Source: Marinicella sediminis (lineage in GTDB: Bacteria > Pseudomonadota > Gammaproteobacteria > Xanthomonadales > Marinicellaceae). From it: DNA of 64,000 nt. Location of the stretch: NCBI RefSeq assembly GCF_002000055.1, contig NZ_MVBD01000006.1, positions 62,001 through 126,000 of the forward strand, written 5' to 3'. The notes beneath the pieces were generated by a model. The model was not told where the DNA came from and made no database searches. It saw nothing but the letters and a program-made list of their open reading frames with translations. Shown piece by piece: positions 16,778 to 25,029 of the stretch. Each line of letters starts with the position of its first letter. Position 1 is the first letter of the stretch. The translations under genes were made by a program, and so were the position numbers.

Positions 16778-17227
16778 TTAAAACTTCAGTTTAAAGCCTT
16801 CATGGCTGGCAATGAACCCCAGGTTTTCATAAAACCGGATGGCCTCGGGGCGCTGTTTGTCAGAGGTCAGCTGAACCAATTGACAACCCCGCGCCCGCGC
16901 CCGTTCAATGGCCCACCGAAACAATTGTTGTCCGACACCCTGGCCACGGTGATCACGCTTAACCCGCACGCCTTCTATCAAACATCGCCATGATCCTCGG
17001 TAGGTCAGGTAAGGAATAAAAGTGAGTTGCAGCATGCCAATCAGTTCACCAGCTTGCTCAACCACCACCAACTCATTGTTAGGGTCCTGCTCAATGTGGG
17101 CAAAGGCAGTGAAGTAATCCTGACTGAGTGGCAAAGTGGAATCTTCCCTTTGTGCCCCCAAAGGGTCATCAGCCAGCATATTGATCAACACCGGCAAATC
17201 TTGTTTCCTGGCCTGTCTGAATTTCAT
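16778..17227 (-). CDS. GNAT family N-acetyltransferase
   Basis: A 149-residue acetyl-CoA-dependent acetyltransferase, with MKFRQARKQDLPVLINML at the N-terminus, the acceptor-side ELIGMLQLTFIPYLTYRG, the acetyl-CoA binding motif A region VRVKRDHRGQGVGQQLF (Q/RxxGxG/A) and motif B RFYENLGFIASHEGFKL. Substrate unknown. The ATG at 17227 overlaps the TGA of the upstream acetyltransferase gene (TGATG), so it is the last cistron of a VOC-GNAT-GNAT operon. Convergent with the PaiB-like gene, 6 bases apart. Confidence 0.92.
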   Translation of the reverse strand: MKFRQARKQDLPVLINMLADDPLGAQREDSTLPLSQDYFTAFAHIEQDPNNELVVVEQAGELIGMLQLTFIPYLTYRGSWRCLIEGVRVKRDHRGQGVGQQLFRWAIERARARGCQLVQLTSDKQRPEAIRFYENLGFIASHEGFKLKF

Positions 17228-17811
17228 CACCGCAGCCGCTCTTCGAGGAAACTTTTGATGCCCGGCCATTCATGGGCAATGATGCTGTAAACCACGGTAT
17301 CCCGCACACGCCCATCGGCCATCACCATGTGATTGCGCAACAAACCCTCGTACTTGGCCCCCAGGCGTTCAATGGCTCTTCTTGAGCGTTGGTTCAGGTG
17401 ATCGGTGCGAAACGCCACCCGCTTGAAACCCAGGTCTTCAAATGCGTGACCCAGCATCAGGTATTTGGCCTCGGTATTGATCGCTGTGCGTTGGTGGCTT
17501 TGAGCAATAAATGTAAAGCCAATTTCAGTGCGTCCATGGGACCAGTTGGTGTTTAAAAACCGGGTTGAACCGATCACCTGACCAGTGGCCTGTTCAATCG
17601 TTGAATACACCCTGCTGACACCTGCCTGTTGTTCTTTACCGGCTTGTTGGAAAAACCCACTGAGTTGATCAGGATGTGGAACACTGGTGACCATCAATTG
17701 CCACAACTGACCGTCTTCAACGGCCATTTTCAAACCAGGCAAATGGCTTTCCTGCAATGGTTCCAGCCTCACATGCTGACCTTTCAGGGCCTGATTGATA
17801 AAAGCATTCAT
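17227..17811 (-). CDS. RimJ/RimL-type GNAT acetyltransferase
   Basis: A 194-residue GNAT of the ribosomal-protein-acetyltransferase class (Acetyltransf_3). The signatures are GQHVRLEPLQESHLPGL, GQVIGSTRFLN, RTEIGFTFIAQSHQRTAINTEAKYLML (acetyl-CoA pyrophosphate region), FKRVAFRTDHLNQRSRRAIERLGAKYEG and the closing VVYSIIAHEWP. Such enzymes acetylate protein N-termini, amino acids or small molecules. The start overlaps the stop of the VOC gene (ATGA) and the stop overlaps the next acetyltransferase (TGATG), so all three should be made in fixed proportion. Confidence 0.92.
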   Translation of the reverse strand: MNAFINQALKGQHVRLEPLQESHLPGLKMAVEDGQLWQLMVTSVPHPDQLSGFFQQAGKEQQAGVSRVYSTIEQATGQVIGSTRFLNTNWSHGRTEIGFTFIAQSHQRTAINTEAKYLMLGHAFEDLGFKRVAFRTDHLNQRSRRAIERLGAKYEGLLRNHMVMADGRVRDTVVYSIIAHEWPGIKSFLEERLR

Positions 17812-18161
17812 TCAGACCACACGGCGAATTCATTCCCACAGGGATCCAGAAAATGGAACCGCTGTCCTCCGGGGAAACTGAACATCTGCTGATGGATCTT
17901 CCCACCGGCCGACACGATCAAATCCTGTGTTGCGGACAGGTCTTCACTGTAGAACACAATCAACACACTGCCTTGATCAACCGTGCTGGTTTGACTGCTG
18001 CGGTAAAAACCACCATCGATTCCAGCTGAGTCTGCAAAGGCACAATAATCAGGACCGTAATCAGTAAACTGCCAGTCAAACACTTGGGTGAAAAAGCTTT
18101 TAACCGCTTCCAGGTCATGTGCAGGAATTTCCAGGTAGTTAATTTTCAGGTGATTTGACAT
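17808..18161 (-). CDS. VOC (glyoxalase/bleomycin-resistance fold) family protein
   Basis: A 117-residue single vicinal-oxygen-chelate domain: KINYLEIPAHDLEAVKSFF then FDWQFTDYGPDYCAF in the first beta-alpha-beta unit and VLIVFYSEDLSATQDLIVSAGGKI then FHFLDPCGNEFAVW in the second. The terminal E in GNEFAVW and the early E in LEIP are usual metal positions. Small VOC proteins of this type act as glyoxalase-like enzymes or ligand binders. The ATG at 18161 has GGGA six bases upstream; the longer frame adds no domain. First gene of the VOC-GNAT-GNAT operon, divergent from the DDAH gene. Confidence 0.9.
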   Translation of the reverse strand: MSNHLKINYLEIPAHDLEAVKSFFTQVFDWQFTDYGPDYCAFADSAGIDGGFYRSSQTSTVDQGSVLIVFYSEDLSATQDLIVSAGGKIHQQMFSFPGGQRFHFLDPCGNEFAVWSE

Positions 18162-18259
18162 GTCTGTTCCCGGGTCATCAGAACCCCTTTTGGCTACTCT
18201 GTGATTGTAATTGAAAGCCAGACAGACAACAATGTCCGCTTTCATTCAATCAAACGCAA

Positions 18260-19021
18260 ATGTTCAGCCAGGCCATCGTCAAACAACCCAGTGAATCCCT
18301 GATCAACGGTATCACCGAAGCCAATCTGGGCTTGCCCGATATTCAGCTGGCCAGAGAACAACACAAGCAATACATCAAAGCACTTGAGCTATGCGGACTT
18401 TCGGTCACCGTGCTGTCTGCTGATGAGACATATCCTGACGGGTGCTTTGTTGAAGATCCGGCCATCATTACCCCGGCTGGCGCGATCATCACACGACCGG
18501 GCGCAGCCAGCCGAACAGGTGAGTGCGAGGCCATTTCTCAGGCACTGAAGGAAGTGCCACTGCAGACCACTGACATTCATGCTCCTGGCACCCTGGATGG
18601 TGGTGATGTGATGATGGTAGACTCTCATTATTACATCGGCCTGTCTGAGCGGACCAATCCGGCTGGTGCAAATCAGCTGATCCAAATTCTTGAGTCCTGG
18701 GGCCTGAGTGGATCAACCATTCAAATGAAAGACATGCTGCACCTGAAAACCGGCGTCAGCTACCTGGAAAACAACACTGTGCTGGTCTGTGGCGAATTTT
18801 TAAATGAACCCGCTTTTCAATCCTTTCATCGACTGGCAGTGGCAGAAGAAGAAGCTTATGCCGCCAACTGTATCTGGGTCAATGACCGGGTTATCATGCC
18901 GGCAGGCTATCCACGAACTCAGGCAATGATTGAATCTGCGGGCTATCAGGTATTGTCGGTTGATGTTTCAGAATTTCGCAAACTAGATGGCGGACTCAGC
19001 TGTCTGTCATTGCGCTTTTAG
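18260..19021 (+). CDS. Dimethylarginine dimethylaminohydrolase (DDAH) family
   Basis: A 253-residue amidinotransferase-fold enzyme expected to hydrolyse N-omega-methylated arginines to citrulline and methylamines. The substrate-binding YPDGCFVEDPA, THE-type central TLDGGDVMM, catalytic His161 in MLHLKTGVSYL and the C-terminal nucleophile Cys248 in LDGGLSCLSLRF all match DDAH (P. aeruginosa DdaH is 254 residues). Arginine deiminase is less likely because that enzyme is about 400 residues. The 3' end overlaps the convergent kinase gene by 4 bases. Confidence 0.92.
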   Translation: MFSQAIVKQPSESLINGITEANLGLPDIQLAREQHKQYIKALELCGLSVTVLSADETYPDGCFVEDPAIITPAGAIITRPGAASRTGECEAISQALKEVPLQTTDIHAPGTLDGGDVMMVDSHYYIGLSERTNPAGANQLIQILESWGLSGSTIQMKDMLHLKTGVSYLENNTVLVCGEFLNEPAFQSFHRLAVAEEEAYAANCIWVNDRVIMPAGYPRTQAMIESAGYQVLSVDVSEFRKLDGGLSCLSLRF

Positions 19022-21906
19022 TCCTTTGCGCAAAGCTCAACACCGACCCCTGGTGAGCGTTCCCGGGCAGAACGTACCATCGGATGTGTGACACCAAATT
19101 GTTGTTGAATCAGTTGTAAATCACATGCCAGCAACCGATCATATTGAGCATCACCCTGCCGGGCAGCCAGGCTGTTTCGTAAATGCCTGACAACTGCCAT
19201 ACGCCAATCATCATCAGCCAGTTGTGCTGACCTGATTGTCAACGCCTGATCAGCCAGCTGGCTGGCCAAGGCCCAATCTTTAATGGCCCAGGCCCACTCA
19301 GCTTTGGCCATCAAGGTGGCGGCGTACATCAGGTTATCGGTACCCAGTTTTTCTGCCCGCAAAGCCAATGCATCATCCAACCAGTTGTCGACCTGATCAG
19401 CTTGTCCCATCATCACATACATCCGTGCAATGTTGGTCATCGAAAAAGCAATGTTGACGTGCTGATGACCATTGGCCTGAAATTGCAGATCATATGATTT
19501 TTGAAACCACTCGAGTGCTTCTGGCAACAGGTTCTGATCATAGGCTGTTAACCCCAGATTATTGACCATGGCAGCCAGATCAGGGTGGGTTTCGCCCAAC
19601 AATTCAGTCTGAATGACCAGGGCCCGGGAAAACAATGCTGCAGCCGCCTGATATTGTTTTTGCTGGCGCTTAATCAATCCCAGGTTATTCAACACCCGGG
19701 TTAACTTGATCGATTGACCAAGCCCGCTGTCCTGCAAACCCTGCACAGCTGCCTGATAATGGGCTTCGGCATCAGCCAGTTGTCCCAATTCATAAAAAGC
19801 GGCCCCTACACGGTTATGGGCTTCAGCCGTCAGGTAATGGTTGTCACCCAATTGCTGTTGTCTTTGTTTGAGTACTTCATTCAATTTATCCAGGGCTTCG
19901 CTGAACCGGCCACGGGCATAATCCAGCACGCCAAGGGCTGACAAACTTCTGAGGGTCAGGTGATGGGCATTCCCCAGGCGTTGCACATGACTCTGGTAAC
20001 TGGCCTGATAGTGTTTTTTTACCTGTGGCCAATCACCCAATTTCCAATACACACTGCCCAACAAGTGGTTCATGTCGGCTTCCAATTGCCTGATTCTGTA
20101 TTCATCAGCCATTGGTTCAGCACTTGCAAGACGTGCCTTGGCCTCATTGATGACCTGGATCGCTGCTGTTGGATCACCAATTTGCGACAATAACTGACCC
20201 TGAAGCAAAGCCATTTTCATGACCAACGCAATGGGCAGGTTCAGCGTTCCTTGCTGTTGGTTAAAAAGATCCAACAATGCGAGTGCCGGTTTGATGTCAC
20301 CTTTGCTCTGTAACAACTGAGCCTCAATCAGCAAAGCCTCCAGCCGGTCCTGTGGCGATCGTTCGGTATTGATTCTGTTTGCTTCCTGCAACAACAACTC
20401 AGCCTGCTGTACATCACTCATGTTCAAATACACCGAACCCAGGGTCTCGTACAACTTGGCTCTGGTGGCCGGTTGGTCAGTAAACTGGCTGGCCAATTGT
20501 TCACTGGCATGATCCAGCAGGGTTTTGACATCAACCACTTCTGTTTGGGAGAGCAATGGGTCAGATGTTTTGAACACATCAATCAGAAAATCTGTGACTT
20601 GTCTGACCCGCTGTTTTTCCTGTTGAGTGGCCAGCAGCGACTGTTCCAACTCCACCGAGCGGTTAAACAACAACACCGATAACAACACCAATGCCATCAC
20701 AAACAAGCTGGTTGAAGCCACCCCGATGGCATGCCGCTGAGTAAATTTTTTCATCCGGTACCAAACCGAATCAGGACTGGCAAGGACCGGTTGATGGTGT
20801 AAATACCGCTGCAGATCTTCAGCCAGTTGTTGTGCCGATGAATACCGCCTGAGCGGATCCTTTTGCAACGCTTTACTGACGATGGCATCCAGCTCTCCTT
20901 TCAGTTTACCCCGCAGATTGGGTTCAACTTGACTCACTGATGATGCATCGGTGATGTGTTCACTTGGCGGAGGAGGAATGACTTCGGTGATTTGTTTGGC
21001 GGCATCAGCCAGGTCATGAGCTTTGATCTGGTGGGGTAACTGCCCGCACAACAATGCATGCAACACAACCCCAAGCGCATACACATCACTGGCCGTGGTG
21101 ATGAGTTCTCCTTTGACTTGCTCAGGACTGGCATAAGCCAAGGTCATCATCCAACCCGAAAGGGTCATCTCCGCCGACTCGTCCCGGCCACCGATGTCAG
21201 TGAATTTAGCCAAGCCAAAATCCAGCAATTTGGCCGTACCTTGTTGATCAACCATGATGTTGGACATTTTGATGTCACGGTGAATGATCAATGACTGGTG
21301 TAACGTGGCCACCGCATCACAAACTTGTATAAACAAACTGATGCGCGCTCTGAGTTTGAGCTGATGCTGATCACAATGCACATTCAGGTGTTCCCCATCG
21401 ATGTATTCCACCACCAGGTAAGGAATGTTGTCAGCTGAAACACCACCTTCATAGAGCCGTTCGATGTTGGGGTGGTTGAGGCTGAGCAACATGTTCAGTT
21501 CATTATTGAAACTGTCCAGTACCCAGCTGGAATAACGTCCGACTGGAGCCAGTTTGATGGCCACCGTGTGTTCAAAGCCGTCATTGTTCTGACGGGCTTT
21601 GAACACATCACCAGCACCACCGCTGCCCAAAGGACCGATGATTTCATAACCACCAATGTGGTCCGGAATTGTCAAATCTTGGTGCCAGTTGGTCAGTTGG
21701 TCAGGTTCGTCCAGCAAGGGATGATCGCTGTTGTGGGCAGTCAGCATGGCAGACAATTCCTGGTAACAATCCGGGTGCTGCACCCGCACTTGAGCCAGGA
21801 GGCTGATTTGTTGTTCTGCAGAACCGGATATGGCCTGGTCAAACAGTGACCACAACAGTTGCCATTGACTGTTTTGCTGATCTTTTGAACCTGTGTTGTC
21901 TTTCAT
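19018..21906 (-). CDS. Membrane Ser/Thr protein kinase with C-terminal TPR array
   Basis: A 962-residue protein. The N-terminal 80 residues resemble the short helical region found before kinases paired with ECF sigma factors. The kinase domain (about 86-370) has the Gly loop GPLGSGGAGDVFKA (91-104), VAIK lysine 118, HRDIKMSNIM (209-218), DFGLAKF (229-235) and YASPEQVKGE, so it should be active. One membrane segment at about 390-411 places the TPR-rich remainder (about 440-930, repeats such as AEAHNRVGAAFYELGQLADAEAHYQ) in the periplasm. Divergent from an ECF sigma gene 52 bases away, a known arrangement in which the kinase is thought to control the sigma factor. Confidence 0.95.
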   Translation of the reverse strand: MKDNTGSKDQQNSQWQLLWSLFDQAISGSAEQQISLLAQVRVQHPDCYQELSAMLTAHNSDHPLLDEPDQLTNWHQDLTIPDHIGGYEIIGPLGSGGAGDVFKARQNNDGFEHTVAIKLAPVGRYSSWVLDSFNNELNMLLSLNHPNIERLYEGGVSADNIPYLVVEYIDGEHLNVHCDQHQLKLRARISLFIQVCDAVATLHQSLIIHRDIKMSNIMVDQQGTAKLLDFGLAKFTDIGGRDESAEMTLSGWMMTLAYASPEQVKGELITTASDVYALGVVLHALLCGQLPHQIKAHDLADAAKQITEVIPPPPSEHITDASSVSQVEPNLRGKLKGELDAIVSKALQKDPLRRYSSAQQLAEDLQRYLHHQPVLASPDSVWYRMKKFTQRHAIGVASTSLFVMALVLLSVLLFNRSVELEQSLLATQQEKQRVRQVTDFLIDVFKTSDPLLSQTEVVDVKTLLDHASEQLASQFTDQPATRAKLYETLGSVYLNMSDVQQAELLLQEANRINTERSPQDRLEALLIEAQLLQSKGDIKPALALLDLFNQQQGTLNLPIALVMKMALLQGQLLSQIGDPTAAIQVINEAKARLASAEPMADEYRIRQLEADMNHLLGSVYWKLGDWPQVKKHYQASYQSHVQRLGNAHHLTLRSLSALGVLDYARGRFSEALDKLNEVLKQRQQQLGDNHYLTAEAHNRVGAAFYELGQLADAEAHYQAAVQGLQDSGLGQSIKLTRVLNNLGLIKRQQKQYQAAAALFSRALVIQTELLGETHPDLAAMVNNLGLTAYDQNLLPEALEWFQKSYDLQFQANGHQHVNIAFSMTNIARMYVMMGQADQVDNWLDDALALRAEKLGTDNLMYAATLMAKAEWAWAIKDWALASQLADQALTIRSAQLADDDWRMAVVRHLRNSLAARQGDAQYDRLLACDLQLIQQQFGVTHPMVRSARERSPGVGVELCAKD

Positions 21907-21945
21907 TGATATCGATTATCGCACAGATTTTTAATCTGGCTGCGG

Positions 21946-21951
21946 TACAAT
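21946..21951 (+). promoter_or_regulatory. Possible -10 box giving a leaderless ECF sigma mRNA
   Basis: TACAAT ends 7 bases before the ATG at 21959, and no Shine-Dalgarno sequence is present. If used, transcription would start at or next to the A of the start codon. No clear -35 hexamer. Confidence 0.35.
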
Positions 21952-21958
21952 ACATATT

Positions 21959-22525
21959 ATGGATGCCCTGGAAGAAACCCGCTCACAGGTCACAGCGCTG
22001 TTGACCCGCAATGACCTCAATGACAAAGACAAACACGATCAGCTGCTCAGCCTGATTTATGTGGAGTTGCGACGCATGGCACAACACAAAATGAGCCAGG
22101 AACGACCCGATCACACCCTGACCCCAACCGCATTGGTTCATGAAGCTTACCTCAGACTGGTCAACCAACCTGACCTCAGCTGGCAATCCAGGCGACATTT
22201 TTTTGCTGCGGTGGCCGAGTCCATGCGCCGCATTCTGATAGAATCTGCCCGCAGCAAAGCCAGCTTGAAACGCGGCGCCAATGCCCCCCACAGTCACCTC
22301 ATCGAATTGACACCCAATCCAGGGCAGGATGAGGACATTCTGGCCCTTGACCGGGCCCTCACCACACTGGAACAACAGGATACGCTGATGTCGGATGTGG
22401 TCAAATTACGCTACTTTTCAGGTCTGACCATTGATCAGGTGGCCATGGCACTGGACACTTCGCCCCGAACCATCAACCGGCTTTGGACACAGGCCAGGGC
22501 CTTTCTGATCAGACACATGCAATGA
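21959..22525 (+). CDS. ECF-type RNA polymerase sigma factor (kinase-associated)
   Basis: A 188-residue sigma-70 family protein of the ECF-like group related to TIGR02999. Region 2 shows LLSLIYVELRRMAQHKM, the LTPTALVHEAYLRLVNQ block diagnostic for this group, and RRHFFAAVAESMRRILIESAR; region 4 is DVVKLRYFSGLTIDQVAMALDTSPRTINRLWTQARA split over 160-185. It directs RNA polymerase to a specific promoter set, here unknown. No anti-sigma gene is adjacent; the divergent Ser/Thr kinase with TPRs is the probable partner. A related sigma gene is at 55363. Confidence 0.94.
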   Translation: MDALEETRSQVTALLTRNDLNDKDKHDQLLSLIYVELRRMAQHKMSQERPDHTLTPTALVHEAYLRLVNQPDLSWQSRRHFFAAVAESMRRILIESARSKASLKRGANAPHSHLIELTPNPGQDEDILALDRALTTLEQQDTLMSDVVKLRYFSGLTIDQVAMALDTSPRTINRLWTQARAFLIRHMQ

Positions 22526-22565
22526 ATCAATCAAAGCCTGACTCAGGCCATGGATGTGAGTTGCT

Positions 22566-23150
22566 TTACTGAACCACCAAAGAAACCTGACTGAAACCCG
22601 CTTTTTTTAGTTGATCACCCACACCGATCATCAGACCCGCATCCGGCTCGCCGGTGAATACCAATGCCACCTTTTCATAACGCACTGTCAGTTGATGATC
22701 GAAGATGTATTGCCGGATGTCTTTTTCAGCCACAATTTGATCCTGGATATATATCTGCCCCTGTTTCTCCACCACATACAGCACCCCTGGTTGGTTCATG
22801 TCCCGGCCAGGTCTGGTGATTTTGACTTCCCTCTGCTGCACGGGAAACGCCTGATTGAAGCGAGCCATGAACGGGGCATCCATTTTTTCCATGATGCACA
22901 TCATGTACTGACCCCCGGAAACCACAATTTCCTGGTCAGTCATCTGCGGTGAATCAAACCCATCCAGCAGATGCCGGCACTCAACGGCTTGTTGCTCCAG
23001 ACGGTCAAGGCAGGCTGAGCGCTGCTCACAAAAGAGCTTCAGCATATGGGTATGGGTGTTCATGTATGCCTGGCCGGACAATTCTTCATCGGCACAACCA
23101 CTCATCAGCGCCAGAATGATCAGCAGCCATGGTGTGAGGGATTTATTCAT
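22566..23150 (-). CDS. Lipoprotein with ExbD/TolR-like C-terminal domain
   Basis: A 194-residue protein with a lipobox (LALMSGC, Cys at residue 19), so it should be a lipid-anchored envelope protein. The middle has three further cysteines (FCEQRSACLDRL, VECRHLL, MMCIMEKM). The C-terminal 70 residues (GQIYIQDQIVAEKDIRQYI, KVALVFTGEPDAGLMIGV, DQLKKAGFSQVSLVV) follow the pattern of the periplasmic domain of ExbD/TolR, where a 'v.i..d....y..v...l...g...v.lvt' strand-helix-strand closes the fold. The N-terminal transmembrane helix of true ExbD is replaced by the lipid anchor. No exbB or tonB gene is nearby. Similarity judged by eye. Confidence 0.72.
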   Translation of the reverse strand: MNKSLTPWLLIILALMSGCADEELSGQAYMNTHTHMLKLFCEQRSACLDRLEQQAVECRHLLDGFDSPQMTDQEIVVSGGQYMMCIMEKMDAPFMARFNQAFPVQQREVKITRPGRDMNQPGVLYVVEKQGQIYIQDQIVAEKDIRQYIFDHQLTVRYEKVALVFTGEPDAGLMIGVGDQLKKAGFSQVSLVVQ

Positions 23151-23321
23151 GGTGTGTTGCTTTTTTCAGTGGGTTGAGAATAACTGATGCCATAAACCTC
23201 AAAAGCAACCGGAGAAAACACACATAAGTGGGTTTTCCTTGCTTTCCACCAATGAGGCTCTGGTTAATCAGTGGCGATATAATTTTCTTGAGTTACAGCC
23301 ATGATAACCCATCGGCTTTTG

Positions 23322-23327
23322 TATAAT
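23322..23327 (+). promoter_or_regulatory. Possible -10 box upstream of bioH-bioC
   Basis: A consensus TATAAT 35 bases before the bioH ATG, without a convincing -35 element. No BirA-type operator was recognised in 23200-23362. Confidence 0.35.
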
Positions 23328-23362
23328 ACAGCCCTTGTTTATTTTGTTGATGAAATTGTCGG

Positions 23363-24148
23363 ATGAAAATTGCTGCGACCAGAGGCCAGGGACCAGTGCT
23401 GAATGTGCTCCATGGCTGGGGCATGAATGCCCATCTGTTTGATGACTGGTCAGTTCAACTGGCCAATCATTTTCAGGTTAACCTGATCGACCTGCCTGGT
23501 CATGGGCTGAATCATGAGGAGCCGTTGAATCTGGACCTTGATGCACTGGCTGAAGAGGCCAGTGAAATTCCTTCCGGCATCTGGCTGGGTTGGTCCATGG
23601 GTGGCATGCTGGCTTTGAACCTGGCATTAAAACAACCCACGCAGGTGCAGTCACTGATCATGTTGTGTGCCACACCCTGCTTCGTGGCCCGTGATCACTG
23701 GCCCCATGGAACGGCTGTCAAGGTTTTGCAACAGTTTGCCAACAATCTACAACAAGATGTCAAACAAACCATACAAACCTTCCTGGCACTGGAAGTCATG
23801 GGTGTGGATGATGAACGGGGACAATTGCGTACACTGAAACAAAAAGTCTTTGAACGACCACTGCCCAACCCACAGGCCTTGTCCGCAGGGTTACAGTTGC
23901 TGGAACAGGTTGATCTGTCGGGGCAATTGAAAAACCTGCAAACACCCTCATTATGGATCAGCGGACGGCGTGACCGCTTGGTATTGCCTCAGGCCATGGA
24001 GCAGGCTGCCCAATTGTGTGGCGGCCAGTACCAACTGTTACGCGGCTCCGGACACGCCCCGTTCATCCGCCAGGCCAACGAACTGACCGAGCTGATACTG
24101 GCGTTTATCAATCCCGGTCAACAAACCAACCGACAGGATTATTCATGA
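23363..24148 (+). CDS. bioH: Pimeloyl-ACP methyl ester carboxylesterase
   Basis: A 261-residue alpha/beta hydrolase that would remove the methyl group from pimeloyl-ACP methyl ester at the end of pimelate synthesis for biotin. It has the oxyanion region VLHGWGMNAHLFDDW, IDLPGHG, the nucleophile elbow GWSMGG (Ser78), the acid in SGRRDRLVLPQA and the His in LRGSGHAPF. HGWGMN and W82-region GWSMGG(M/L)xAL are typical of BioH. The partner gene bioC follows with an ATGA overlap, which makes the biotin assignment strong. bioF, bioA, bioD and bioB are not in this window. Confidence 0.93.
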   Translation: MKIAATRGQGPVLNVLHGWGMNAHLFDDWSVQLANHFQVNLIDLPGHGLNHEEPLNLDLDALAEEASEIPSGIWLGWSMGGMLALNLALKQPTQVQSLIMLCATPCFVARDHWPHGTAVKVLQQFANNLQQDVKQTIQTFLALEVMGVDDERGQLRTLKQKVFERPLPNPQALSAGLQLLEQVDLSGQLKNLQTPSLWISGRRDRLVLPQAMEQAAQLCGGQYQLLRGSGHAPFIRQANELTELILAFINPGQQTNRQDYS

Positions 24149-24960
24149 GTTTAGAACATCATTTGATTCAGGCTTCATTTGACCAGGCCGCCGATCAGTA
24201 CGAACAACATGCGGTGTTGCAAAAAGAATCATTGCTGCGTTTGCTTGAACGCCTGGGCGATGATCTGAAAACCGCTCCGGGACAGATCCTTGATCTGGGT
24301 TGCGGTACCGGGTGGGCGGTGCCTGAATTGCTTCGCATGTACCCTGAAAGCCAACTCATCGCTGCTGATTTTGCCCCTTCCATGGTTGCCAAAGTCCCCG
24401 AGCATCCGCAAGTCACCACGCGGGTCACCGATGCCCACGCGATCGACGTACACGCGCAAAGCTGCGATCTGGTGTTTTCTAACCTGATGATGCAATGGTG
24501 TGACGAATCAACTGTACTGCAGGAAATCAAACGAGCGCTGAAGCCCGGCGGTATTGTGCACCTGACCACCATGGGTGAACACACCCTGCATGAACTGAAA
24601 CACGCCTGGGCCGGCATCGATGACAAACCCCACGTCAATCAATTCGTGCCAGCTGCTCAGATCGCTGATCTGGCAATGCGCCTGGGTTTTGAGGACGTGA
24701 TCGCCGACTCAGAATTCATCACCATGACCTATGCCAATGTGGTTGATGTGATGCGCGACCTGAAAAACATCGGCGCACACAATGTAGATCACAACCGCCA
24801 CAAAGGCCTGATGTCAGCCAAAGTGATCAAGCAACTGACCCAGAACTATGCCGAATTCCGCAGCGAAGACGGTTTGTTTCCCGCCACTTATGAATTGGTC
24901 TACCTCAGGGCCAGAAAACCCGCTGATGATAAAGGCCTGCCATTGAAAATCAAGTCCTGA
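24145..24960 (+). CDS. bioC: Malonyl-ACP O-methyltransferase
   Basis: A 271-residue SAM-dependent methyltransferase that methylates malonyl-ACP to start pimelate synthesis. It starts like BioC (IQASFDQAADQYEQHAVLQ), with the SAM motif I ILDLGCGTGWAVPELL, motif II IAADFAPSMV, FSNLMMQWCD (motif post II, a BioC hallmark), LKPGGIVHLTTMGEHTLHEL and the C-terminal Y(ARG)-type ATYELVYLRARKP. It overlaps bioH by 4 bases. Together they make the methyl-ester shielded route. Confidence 0.95.
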   Translation: MSLEHHLIQASFDQAADQYEQHAVLQKESLLRLLERLGDDLKTAPGQILDLGCGTGWAVPELLRMYPESQLIAADFAPSMVAKVPEHPQVTTRVTDAHAIDVHAQSCDLVFSNLMMQWCDESTVLQEIKRALKPGGIVHLTTMGEHTLHELKHAWAGIDDKPHVNQFVPAAQIADLAMRLGFEDVIADSEFITMTYANVVDVMRDLKNIGAHNVDHNRHKGLMSAKVIKQLTQNYAEFRSEDGLFPATYELVYLRARKPADDKGLPLKIKS

Positions 24961-25029
24961 GTGAAGATCCCCTGACCCACTACAGTCTATTGAAGTTTAA
25001 TGTTTCAATGCATGTTAACTTCATTGAGC

